Source: an uncultured Colwellia sp.
Lineage (GTDB): Bacteria; Pseudomonadota; Gammaproteobacteria; Enterobacterales; Alteromonadaceae
Direction of reading: 5' to 3'
DNA length: 42,975 nucleotides
NCBI GenBank assembly: GCA_913020705.1
Contig: CAJWBY010000016.1
Coordinates: 1 to 42,975 of the forward strand
Part shown: piece by piece, positions 17,104 through 25,095 of the stretch
How positions within the stretch are numbered: the stretch's first letter is position 1
How the letters are laid out: each line of letters starts with the position of its first letter
The notes under the pieces: generated by a model
What the model was told of the DNA's origin: nothing
Seen by the model: the letters and a program-made list of their open reading frames with translations, nothing else
Database searches by the model: none
Made by a program: the position numbers and the translations under genes

Positions 17104-18798
17104 TTGCTCGATAAACTAAAAATATCACAAAAGGTTTACGCATTAGCGCTACCTCAATTAATTCTTATGCTCGTAATGGGGTTTGTATCAATATCTCAAA
17201 TGTCAAAAATTGGTATGGAATTGATGGATATTGCTGAAATAGACATTCCCTTAACCAATGAAATTACTAAAATAACGGAGAAGCAATTACATCAAGCAAT
17301 ATTAATTGAACGAATGTTATTCAAAGCTGCACTCTCAAAATTAGGTAACATTAATGCTGATAAAGAAGCTCTACAATTAGCCAAAGATGTTGACAGTTCA
17401 TCAACCGAGATAACGAAAAAACTAAAATCAACAATCGCATTTGCACAAAGCTCATTAAATAAATTACACAGTGAGGAAGCAAAAAATAAATTAACAGGGG
17501 TATTAAGGAACCTCCAGAATATTGATGCAGAATACGCAGAAATTACGTTATTAATCAATAAAATATCATCAGCTACAGCCTCTCATGACTTTGAATCAAT
17601 AATAGAAATAAGCCGTGATTTAGAAGAAAAAGAAGATAAGATCGAACATGAACTTGTTAATTTACTTAATGACATAGAGCAATTTACCTTAGACAGTGCG
17701 CTCAAAGCTGAGCATGATGAACAACAAGCTATAAAATGGATTTGGATAGTCTTTATTATTGCCGTGTCGTTTGGTATATCTGTACCTTATTTTATCGCAC
17801 GCGGCATTAGCCAACCCGTTATAAACCTAGGTGATCGTCTTAATGAAATAGCTTCTGGAGACGGAGATCTAACCGTTAGATTAAACACTGATTCAAAGGA
17901 TGAAACAGGAGATTTAGCAAGAGCATTCAATACATTTATGATTAAACTGCGAGATCTAATTTCTGGTACAAGTACCCAAGCCGACTCGCTTGGTGAATCA
18001 GCTGAAGTTGCACTTAGTGTAATGCAAATAACATTGAGAAATGTAGAACAACAACGACAAGAAACAGAGTTAGTCGCTACTGCTATGAATGAAATGAGCG
18101 AAACCATTCAAGAAGTAGCACGCAATGCAAATAGCGCTTCACAGGTAACAGATATTGTTTCAAGTAATGTAGTTGAAGGGCGAGCTGAATCGTTAGAAAC
18201 ACAATCCATAATGACTCAACTTACCAGTGAAGTAGAAGAAGCATCAACAGTAATTCAAACATTAGTCACTGAAACAAATAAAATTGGCAGTGTACTTGAT
18301 ACAATTCAAGGCATTGCCGAACAGACTAACTTATTAGCATTAAATGCTGCAATAGAAGCAGCTCGTGCTGGCGAAACAGGTCGAGGCTTTGCAGTAGTCG
18401 CTGATGAAGTTAGATCGCTAGCACAACGTACACAAAAATCTACCGTCGATATTCAAGAGCTTGTTACACGTTTACAAAACGAAGCGAATAATGCGGTTAG
18501 GAGTATGGATAAAGGATCTGATAGTGCTCAAAGGTGTTTAATAAAGGCGACAGCGACAGCGAAAACGTTTGAGAAAGCGTCTGAAGCCGTTGGTGAAATT
18601 TCTGACTTAAACGCACAAATAGCATCAGCTGCTGAACAGCAATCTCATGTGGCAAGAGAAATTAATAACAACTTAATACGCATTAAAGAGGTGGCAGAAA
18701 CCACCAGCGAAGGGGCAAAAGAAACCGAGCGAGCTAATCAACAAATCGCCACCAGTTTGATAGATTTACACACAAGTTTAAATGTATTCCAAACATAG
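17104..18798 (+). CDS. Methyl-accepting chemotaxis protein
   Basis: A 564-residue transmembrane chemoreceptor. TM1 is at about residues 10-30, then a periplasmic helical sensor region of about 180 residues (31-210). TM2 is near 211-231 ([20 protein letters not shown]) and HAMP near 232-285. The long coiled-coil signalling domain ends at the C-terminus, with the conserved hairpin tip [19 protein letters not shown] at about 406-424. It signals through CheA/CheW. No PAS or other recognisable ligand domain is present. The start is TTG 17104 with GGAGA 6 bases upstream. Its position 14 bases after a BLUF gene suggests the receptor mediates a light response; this is inference. Confidence 0.95.
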   Translation: MLDKLKISQKVYALALPQLILMLVMGFVSISQMSKIGMELMDIAEIDIPLTNEITKITEKQLHQAILIERMLFKAALSKLGNINADKEALQLAKDVDSSSTEITKKLKSTIAFAQSSLNKLHSEEAKNKLTGVLRNLQNIDAEYAEITLLINKISSATASHDFESIIEISRDLEEKEDKIEHELVNLLNDIEQFTLDSALKAEHDEQQAIKWIWIVFIIAVSFGISVPYFIARGISQPVINLGDRLNEIASGDGDLTVRLNTDSKDETGDLARAFNTFMIKLRDLISGTSTQADSLGESAEVALSVMQITLRNVEQQRQETELVATAMNEMSETIQEVARNANSASQVTDIVSSNVVEGRAESLETQSIMTQLTSEVEEASTVIQTLVTETNKIGSVLDTIQGIAEQTNLLALNAAIEAARAGETGRGFAVVADEVRSLAQRTQKSTVDIQELVTRLQNEANNAVRSMDKGSDSAQRCLIKATATAKTFEKASEAVGEISDLNAQIASAAEQQSHVAREINNNLIRIKEVAETTSEGAKETERANQQIATSLIDLHTSLNVFQT

Positions 18799-19106
18799 GC
18801 ATTTTTACTGATAGCAATTATAAATATCACTGTTGATATATAATTTATAAATTAGTAAGTGGTAATGTGCCTAAAAGCATAAAGTTCGTGTCGCTAAGAC
18901 ATAAACTCGATAACCTTTGTTTATTTATATAATTGTTCAGTGAACTATAGCTGAACAATTATACCCACAAAGCAAATCACTGATTCTAGTGTCAAAAAAG
19001 TTAATACTGTTGCCAAGCCGCTCATCTCATCCTAGTATGTACAAGACCTTATATTGCTATAACTCCGGCGCATTTTTAGCGCTAATAAAAACAATAACGG
19101 ATACTT
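18799..19106. other. Intergenic region before the M2 peptidase gene
   Basis: About 308 bases without an ORF. It contains the 12-base inverted repeat at 18929-18962 and presumably the promoter of the peptidase gene. Confidence 0.5.
18929..18962. repeat. Perfect inverted repeat, 12-base arms, 10-base spacer
   Basis: ATAATTGTTCAG (18929-18940) is repeated inverted as CTGAACAATTAT (18951-18962) around a 10-base spacer. No T-run follows on either strand, so it is not an obvious terminator. It may be an operator for the peptidase gene, whose start is about 145 bases downstream, or the end hairpin of the chemoreceptor transcript. Confidence 0.7.
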
Positions 19107-20951
19107 ATGAAATCGACATTTAAATTAACCACTGCAGCTATTCTGGTTGCTGCAAGTCTAAGTGCTTGCAATGGTGATAGCCAAGCTAATAATGAGTCTA
19201 AAGCTGCCGCTGAGACCACCCAAGCATTAACAGCAAAAGATGCAGACAAGTTTCTTATTGCTACCGAAAAAGAATTAATAACATTAGGTATTGAAGGAAA
19301 TCGTGCTGAATGGATTTATTCAAATTTCATCACTGAAGATACTGCGGCATTATCTGCAGCAGCCAACCAGAAATTAACTGAAGCTGGCGTTCGTTTTGCT
19401 ATGGCTGCGGCTAAGTTTGATGATGCTGAAGTGACAACAACTCAGCGGAGAAAATTAAATACGTTAAAACAAAGTTTAGTTATGCCTGCACCACAAGATT
19501 CTGAAAAATCTGCAGAGCTTGCAAAAATTGGTTCAGAACTCGGTGGCATGTACGGCAAAGGCACCTACACAACGAAAGCAGGTAAAACGTTAAGCTTAGG
19601 CCAAATGACCTCTACAATGGCGACTTCACGTGATTACGACGAATTATTAGAAATGTGGCAAGGCTGGCGTACCATTAGCCCTGACATGAAACCCTTATTT
19701 GTACGTCAATCTGAATTAGGTAATGAAGGAGCTCAAGGTCTAGGATATAAAGACTTAGGTACAATGTGGCGTTCCAACTACGATATGCCTGCTGACGACT
19801 TTGCCAAAGAATTAGACCGGTTATGGGATCAGGTTAAACCTTTATACGACGACTTACATTGTTATGTTCGTAGTGAACTAGGTGAAACTTACGGGATAGA
19901 TAAAGTACCGCAAGACCAACCTATACCTGCGCATTTACTAGGAAATATGTGGGCCCAATCTTGGGGAAATATCTATGAATTAGTTGCTCCTGAAAATGCT
20001 GATCCTGGTTACGATGTAACTGAGCAATTAGCTGCAAATAATTATGACGAAATAAAAATGGTAAAAGGTGCAGAAACTTTCTTTACTTCATTGGGTTTTG
20101 ATGCATTACCTGAAACATTCTGGACACGTTCATTATTTACTAAACCCGAAGATCGTGATGTAGTTTGTCATGCTTCAGCATGGGATCTTGATTCAAAAGA
20201 TGATATCCGCATTAAAATGTGTATCCAAAAAACAGGTGAAGAGTTCAATGTTATTCACCACGAACTTGGGCATAATTTTTATCAACGGGCATATAAAAAC
20301 CAACCTGTTTACTTTCAAAATAGTGCGAATGATGGCTTTCATGAAGCAATTGGCGATACCATTGCCCTTTCGGTAACACCTAAATACTTGAAAGAAATTG
20401 GCTTAATAGACGCAATTCCTGATGAGTCAAAAGATATTGGTTTATTAATGAAGATGGCGTTAGAGAAAATAGCCTTTATTCCCTTTGGCTTGATGGTCGA
20501 TCAATGGCGTTGGAAAGTTTACTCAGGTGAAATCACACCAGAAAATTACAATACGGCTTGGTGGGAGTTACGCGAAAAATATCAAGGTGTAGCAGCACCT
20601 GTTGTTCGAGACGCGAATGCATTCGACCCAGGCGCAAAATATCATGTACCTGGTGGCGTTCCATACAGTCGTTACTTCTTAGCGCATATTCAACAATTCG
20701 AATTCCATAAAGCGTTATGTGAAATATCTGGAAATACTGACCCTATTCATCGCTGTTCAATTTATAACTCTAAAGAAGCCGGTAAAGCACTTAATACTGT
20801 GTTAGAAATGGGTTCTAGTAAACCTTGGCAAGAAGCTTACAAAGTTCTAACAGATAGTGAGCAAATGAATGCTACAGCCGTACTCGATTACTTCGCTCCT
20901 TTACAAACGTGGTTGAAAGATAAAAACCAAGGAAAACAGTGTGGTTTCTAG
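19107..20951 (+). CDS. M2 family (ACE-like) peptidyl-dipeptidase lipoprotein
   Basis: A zinc metallopeptidase of family M2, the family of angiotensin-converting enzyme, which removes C-terminal dipeptides from peptides. The N-terminus is a lipoprotein signal with lipobox LSAC and lipidated C21, so it is membrane-anchored facing the periplasm or outside. The zinc site HELGH is at 385-389 and the third ligand E413 lies in HEAIGD, exactly the HEXXH-(23)-E spacing of ACE. The 614-residue length fits single-domain bacterial M2 enzymes. The gene stands alone, with a terminator behind it. The probable role is peptide nutrition. Confidence 0.95.
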   Translation: MKSTFKLTTAAILVAASLSACNGDSQANNESKAAAETTQALTAKDADKFLIATEKELITLGIEGNRAEWIYSNFITEDTAALSAAANQKLTEAGVRFAMAAAKFDDAEVTTTQRRKLNTLKQSLVMPAPQDSEKSAELAKIGSELGGMYGKGTYTTKAGKTLSLGQMTSTMATSRDYDELLEMWQGWRTISPDMKPLFVRQSELGNEGAQGLGYKDLGTMWRSNYDMPADDFAKELDRLWDQVKPLYDDLHCYVRSELGETYGIDKVPQDQPIPAHLLGNMWAQSWGNIYELVAPENADPGYDVTEQLAANNYDEIKMVKGAETFFTSLGFDALPETFWTRSLFTKPEDRDVVCHASAWDLDSKDDIRIKMCIQKTGEEFNVIHHELGHNFYQRAYKNQPVYFQNSANDGFHEAIGDTIALSVTPKYLKEIGLIDAIPDESKDIGLLMKMALEKIAFIPFGLMVDQWRWKVYSGEITPENYNTAWWELREKYQGVAAPVVRDANAFDPGAKYHVPGGVPYSRYFLAHIQQFEFHKALCEISGNTDPIHRCSIYNSKEAGKALNTVLEMGSSKPWQEAYKVLTDSEQMNATAVLDYFAPLQTWLKDKNQGKQCGF

Positions 20952-20977
20952 GTTTTAATAATTGAAGTTTTAATACT

Positions 20978-21011
20978 AAAAAGCCGCAAAACATAATTTT
21001 GCGGCTTTTAA
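20978..21011 (+). terminator. Bidirectional terminator
   Basis: AAAAGCCGCAAAA and TTTTGCGGCTTTT (within 20978-21010) form a long perfect stem with a 5-base loop, with A-run and T-run at the ends. It ends the M2 peptidase gene and may also end the convergent lipoprotein gene. Confidence 0.92.
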
Positions 21012-21120
21012 ATTAACAATGATTCTCTAATGAATAATGAGTTTAGATAAAATGACTTGATGGTTTTCTTGGCAAAAAATTTTTCAAAGGCATTAATTGC
21101 TAACTTTATGCATATTGGAA

Positions 21121-21831
21121 CTATTTAAAATGCTGAATAACTTCATAGGTAATATTTAACAAATCAACATGTTTAACCTTAATTTCTGCTCCTTTGAAAT
21201 TAAATAATATGTGCGCATCTTTTGTATTTTCGATTGAAAATTCTTGGCTAAGGGTTGCTCTAGCCATACTTCCTGAATATTCAGAATAATTAAAGTTAAT
21301 CTTTCCGTTTGATAGTCCTTTATAAGATAACGTTTTTCTGAAGTAACCTCTTTCAGGCGTTAGACTATTATCACTAAAGATATTATAAGGAACATTTAAC
21401 GCGTAAGTTTCATCTCCGTTAAAGCTACCCATTTCAAAATAGCCATCCTTCTCTATATCGAATAAGCAAAACTTAACAAGATTTTCTCGATACTTAGCAT
21501 CATTAAAACAAGCCGCATTACCGCCTGAATCTGTCATACCTAATACTGTTGTTTTACCTTTAGATAACCCTGGATGTTCACCATTAATATACTGAATTTT
21601 TGAAAGTAAACTTACAGACTGTGTTTTATTTTCTAAATAACTACCTGAGACTTTAGATAATAAGTTATCACCAATAACAACAGTAAATTCTTTGAATAAT
21701 TCTGGGCTGTCCTTCTTAGCATTAACTACTTCAGCATCAGTAGATAAGTTTTGATATTTAGGCATCGAAGAACAAGCTGTGAGTATAATGCTACCGGTAA
21801 CAAAAAAAGCAATACGTAAAATATTTTTCAT
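21121..21831 (-). CDS. Putative lipoprotein of unknown function
   Basis: I do not recognise the family. The preferred start, ATG at 21831, gives a standard lipoprotein signal MKNILRIAFFVTGSIILTAC with lipidated C20; GGA sits about 9 bases upstream. The frame extends five codons further, to 21846, without a better ribosome site. The 236-residue product has alternating strand-like stretches and no membrane segment after the signal, so it is probably a periplasm-facing beta-rich protein. It is last in a run of minus-strand genes that starts with the J-domain gene at 24451, but the 89-base gap leaves operon membership open. Confidence 0.75.
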   Translation of the reverse strand: MKNILRIAFFVTGSIILTACSSMPKYQNLSTDAEVVNAKKDSPELFKEFTVVIGDNLLSKVSGSYLENKTQSVSLLSKIQYINGEHPGLSKGKTTVLGMTDSGGNAACFNDAKYRENLVKFCLFDIEKDGYFEMGSFNGDETYALNVPYNIFSDNSLTPERGYFRKTLSYKGLSNGKINFNYSEYSGSMARATLSQEFSIENTKDAHILFNFKGAEIKVKHVDLLNITYEVIQHFK

Positions 21832-21935
21832 AAATTTTTCCATCAATAATTTTTTCTAAAGGTTATTACATATTATTAGGTTGATTGATAAAAGCTTTAT
21901 GCTTTATTCATTCATCTGTAGATAATTTATATTCA

Positions 21936-22856
21936 TTACGATGCGTCAGGCCTTAAATAAGCAATATCGTCTTCATCATCAGCATGGAAGTCGTAACCTC
22001 CATCAAAATCATCATTTAACTCGTTAACAACAGTTATAGGCAGTTCTAAGATTTCTTGAATATAAATAGAAATATTTTCTTGTTGATTAATAATTCCCTT
22101 AAATTCGACAAAATCTAATAAATTTATATCTCGCAAGTATCCTTTAGTTAATACAGATAGATTCTCAGAAAAACGTGCGATACAGACTTCAACTTTGACA
22201 AGTATTGATGCTTTATCCGTTGTTGTAAAGTACGTATTTAGTTGCTCATATAGCGAACTAGTGAATACGGTTCTTTCTGAATCAATCAATAACAATGCAA
22301 TCGCGGTATTAAGGAATTTCTGCAATTCAAACATTAACACTTCTTCATCATTATCAATAAGCAGTGTGTTTGCACAATAATTGGCCGCAATACTTTTATA
22401 AACTTGTAAAAGTTTGGCACTTTTATAGCCTTCGTCAGCTAAAGCTTTATGCATGAGCCTTATATCAGAACTATCGTTAATTCCTAAAGCATAACTACAA
22501 ATAGAGACTTCTTCAAAGTAAGAGGGAGATACTTTTTTCAATTGAGCATATTTCGCCCAACCCGCCCTGAAACAATAAACGATTCCTTCGTTTTTAATTA
22601 TATCTTTTGCTCTATCTGTATCGTTACCACAAAGTTCTAATAACCCTAGATTACTCATACCTAGAACAATCTCACAACCTTTTCTAATTTGATCTGCATA
22701 AATTATCGATAAATTATCCGAAGCTATTCTCAAGGACATATCGGTTAATTGCTGTTGGGTTTTGTGCATAAATTCAGGTGTAAAATAACCTTCACTTTCT
22801 CCGTCTTTTAATACTAAAAGTAAAAAAGGATGATTTCGTAACTCTGCAATTCTCAT
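21936..22856 (-). CDS. Hypothetical protein in J-domain gene cluster, 306 residues
   Basis: This is an unrecognised, mostly helical cytoplasmic protein without a signal peptide or membrane segment. The first 270 residues look like a helical repeat or bundle with several cysteines. The tail (about 280-306) is strongly acidic, with DDFDGG and DDEDD. It is the fourth gene in the same-strand run behind a stand-alone J-domain protein, 84 bases after the previous gene. By association I suspect a chaperone-linked role, but nothing in the sequence proves this. Confidence 0.75.
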   Translation of the reverse strand: MRIAELRNHPFLLLVLKDGESEGYFTPEFMHKTQQQLTDMSLRIASDNLSIIYADQIRKGCEIVLGMSNLGLLELCGNDTDRAKDIIKNEGIVYCFRAGWAKYAQLKKVSPSYFEEVSICSYALGINDSSDIRLMHKALADEGYKSAKLLQVYKSIAANYCANTLLIDNDEEVLMFELQKFLNTAIALLLIDSERTVFTSSLYEQLNTYFTTTDKASILVKVEVCIARFSENLSVLTKGYLRDINLLDFVEFKGIINQQENISIYIQEILELPITVVNELNDDFDGGYDFHADDEDDIAYLRPDAS

Positions 22857-22940
22857 TTATGAATTCCAATCGATTAACTATCTTAAATAACGCGGTTCAT
22901 ATAGGCAAAATTAATACTGTATTTACCCTGGAAACACCAA

Positions 22941-23588
22941 TTAAAGTGGAGCAAACATATCGTCTGTATCCATTTCAACCGAAGTCACTCTTTGTTTATT
23001 GGCATTTTGTTTTAATGCATTTTCAATATTTTCGAGTGTTCCGTTGGTGCTAACAGTCATCACTTCACGATAAGCTTCTTCATTTAACGTTTTTATTTTC
23101 ATTAGCAATTCTTCAATGCTCCCAGATGTCTGCTCTTCATCTTCCTCTATTTCAGAGAAATCATGGCCTACAAACGGTAATGATAAATATAAAAGACCAA
23201 AATCATCTTCAACAATGGCGTTCAATACTTCTAATTGTTTCTCTTCATCATCTGAAGATAGGAATATTTGTGTTAATAAACTATGTGCCTCTGTTTGTGC
23301 ACAAAACACATGGTCTTCATCTAAATTTTGCCAATATGATGGTTCTACATTTAACAGTTGTTTAATAGAGTCAGCATCCATTAACCAAGTAGCAATAGAA
23401 GGTATGGTCGCATCATGCTCTCTTACAATTTTAGCAACAGTTAAAATGTCCATTTCGGTTAGAACGGCAAGCATAGTTTCATCGCCTTGTTCAGAGGCAA
23501 TTGTTTCTAATGAAGTGCCAGCACGTCTTCCACTATGTTGTGCTTGTTCAATAATGTCTGTAGCAAGAATTAATTCATTTGTAGTCAA
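22941..23588 (-). CDS. Hypothetical protein in J-domain gene cluster, 215 residues
   Basis: This is an acidic, helical, soluble protein of no family known to me. It has no signal peptide. A negatively charged stretch SEIEEDEEQ lies near residue 145, and the C-terminus ends in MDTDDMFAPL. The repeated small helical units in residues 10-130 (alternating LLTQIFLSS and LEVLNAIVEDD types) suggest an alpha-solenoid-like fold. It sits between the 153- and 306-residue unknowns on the same strand. Confidence 0.75.
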   Translation of the reverse strand: MTTNELILATDIIEQAQHSGRRAGTSLETIASEQGDETMLAVLTEMDILTVAKIVREHDATIPSIATWLMDADSIKQLLNVEPSYWQNLDEDHVFCAQTEAHSLLTQIFLSSDDEEKQLEVLNAIVEDDFGLLYLSLPFVGHDFSEIEEDEEQTSGSIEELLMKIKTLNEEAYREVMTVSTNGTLENIENALKQNANKQRVTSVEMDTDDMFAPL

Positions 23589-23663
23589 GGTGAATCCTTA
23601 AAGCTTATGAGTTATTTTGGTAATGTATTGCACCGGAAATTATAAAATAAGGTGTTTTAAATT

Positions 23664-24125
23664 CTAGTAATTTTCATCAAAATCATTCTGTTCGTCATCA
23701 TCGACTTGAGCATATTCATCTTCTTCAGCTTTTAACGGCGTCGCATCATAGCGATTATAAAAATGAATGAGCAAGATGGCTGCCTTTAGGTCTTCTTCTG
23801 CATGGGTCATGATCTCAGTGATACAGGTTCGGGCATCAGCATGAACTCCAACAAAAGGTTTAACTACATCCCAAGAAGGTTCAACAGTGAGTTCAATTTT
23901 TGAAAGGTTTTTACTATCAATTCTAACCTTGGTTGAAATAGCCATGGCTAATTGATCCGCCATACCTTCAAATAATAAAGGCATTTGCTTTAATTGTTCG
24001 AATAAGTTCGTTAGATAATTTGATAATAAGTCTGGATTTTCTGGATCTGTCAATGAATTCATATTCTCTAAATACATTGAAAAATCATCAGTTAGATAAT
24101 CTGGTAAATTGGTTTCCACTTGCAT
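23664..24125 (-). CDS. Hypothetical acidic protein in J-domain gene cluster, 153 residues
   Basis: An unrecognised cytoplasmic protein of 153 residues. The body (1-130) is helical; the last about 22 residues are highly acidic (EEDEYAQVDDDEQNDFDENY). It starts 65 bases after the J-domain gene on the same strand and is the closest partner candidate. No catalytic motif or cysteine pair is visible. Confidence 0.75.
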   Translation of the reverse strand: MQVETNLPDYLTDDFSMYLENMNSLTDPENPDLLSNYLTNLFEQLKQMPLLFEGMADQLAMAISTKVRIDSKNLSKIELTVEPSWDVVKPFVGVHADARTCITEIMTHAEEDLKAAILLIHFYNRYDATPLKAEEDEYAQVDDDEQNDFDENY

Positions 24126-24190
24126 TAATTACTTCCTAATCGATTGTCTAACGATAGTCTGATTTATAATTAAGACAAACTTGTTAAAGT

Positions 24191-24451
24191 CTATCTTAAA
24201 GCACTTTGCCAAAATGAATCGGCAATTTCTCGCGGATCTGTTATGACGGTATAGTTATTTTTTAAATATAATGAGCGCTTTTTAGGGTCTGATATAACAT
24301 CATAGGCCTGTTGAATTAACTGAAACTTTTCTTTGGCTTCATTGCTGTCATCCCTATCAGGGTGAAACTTATTAGCAAGTTTTCGATAAGCCTTTTTAAT
24401 TTCGATGGTCGTAGCTCCCCTACTCACACCTAACTGCTCAAAATGATCCAT
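24191..24451 (-). CDS. Stand-alone J-domain (DnaJ-like) co-chaperone
   Basis: An 86-residue protein that is essentially only a J domain. It has helix II with positively charged [11 protein letters not shown], the HPD motif at residues 30-32 and helix [23 protein letters not shown]. The HPD motif stimulates DnaK/Hsp70 ATPase. It lacks the Gly/Phe-rich and zinc-finger regions of true DnaJ, so any client specificity must come from partners, plausibly the unknown proteins encoded downstream. It is the first gene of the minus-strand run 24451-21121. Confidence 0.93.
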   Translation of the reverse strand: MDHFEQLGVSRGATTIEIKKAYRKLANKFHPDRDDSNEAKEKFQLIQQAYDVISDPKKRSLYLKNNYTVITDPREIADSFWQSALR

Positions 24452-24628
24452 AAACGTTCAACTACCCTTGGCTAGACAACATAAAACAGTTGTTGTCGTA
24501 ATTTTACCTTCGCAATTACATAATTAACATCATTATGTTTGCTTATTTTAATGCATCATCTTTTCAACATGATCGAGTCCAAGCGATATAAGCACGAACA
24601 ATTCGATTATATTAAAATTTGAGCATTA

Positions 24629-24663
24629 AAAAAGGCGTCATATAATTAATTATATGACGCCTT
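24629..24663 (-). terminator. Terminator of the leftward envelope operon
   Basis: AAGGCGTCATATAATT and its exact inverse form a perfect 32-base palindrome (24632-24663). Reading on the minus strand it is followed by TTTTTT, a strong intrinsic terminator placed 73 bases after the last gene of the operon 31059-24736. Confidence 0.92.
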
Positions 24664-24735
24664 ATCAGAAATACAGTAAATTAAATATTTTCAAAAATTG
24701 TAAAGCTTGACACAGTTTTTCAAATATATACCTGA

Positions 24736-25095
24736 CTAATTTTTCAAATATTTGAGCCTTTCCTTATAAACTAAATTTACTAAATCAATTTCTACGCCTT
24801 CTTTTATAGAATCAATTAATGCCGTAATAACATCCGGTTTAAATGCACTATTAAGAAAGAATTGCTTAATTTCTAATATCTCTCTTTTACAGGCAATAGG
24901 AGCAAATGTAATTGCTTCAGTAGGTGAACTCACTTTGGCAAATTGAATGCCCTTTTCTAATACACATTCTTCATATTTCAGTTTCATTTTATTGAAACCA
25001 GGTGTACTGAAAAACTGCTTAGAATGGCCAAATTCTTGAGCATTTACCAAAGGAATTAAGAAGAGAAATAAAGCTGTAAAAAGTATAGCTTTCAT
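24736..25095 (-). CDS. Small secreted protein of unknown function
   Basis: This 119-residue protein has a clear signal peptide (MKAILFTALFLFLIPLVNAQ, cleavage near residue 19). The mature part of about 100 residues has two cysteines (C44 and C69) that could form a disulfide. No family is recognised. Its ATG directly follows the TAG of the FN3 protein gene with no intervening base, so it is probably translationally coupled and part of the same system. It is the last gene before the operon terminator. Confidence 0.8.
   Translation of the reverse strand: MKAILFTALFLFLIPLVNAQEFGHSKQFFSTPGFNKMKLKYEECVLEKGIQFAKVSSPTEAITFAPIACKREILEIKQFFLNSAFKPDVITALIDSIKEGVEIDLVNLVYKERLKYLKN

Noticed and set aside
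23116..23601. 161-codon plus-strand frame opposite the 215-residue unknown
   Set aside because: Ser/Cys-rich antisense product; the minus-strand frame has better codon use, a start in context and same-strand neighbours.
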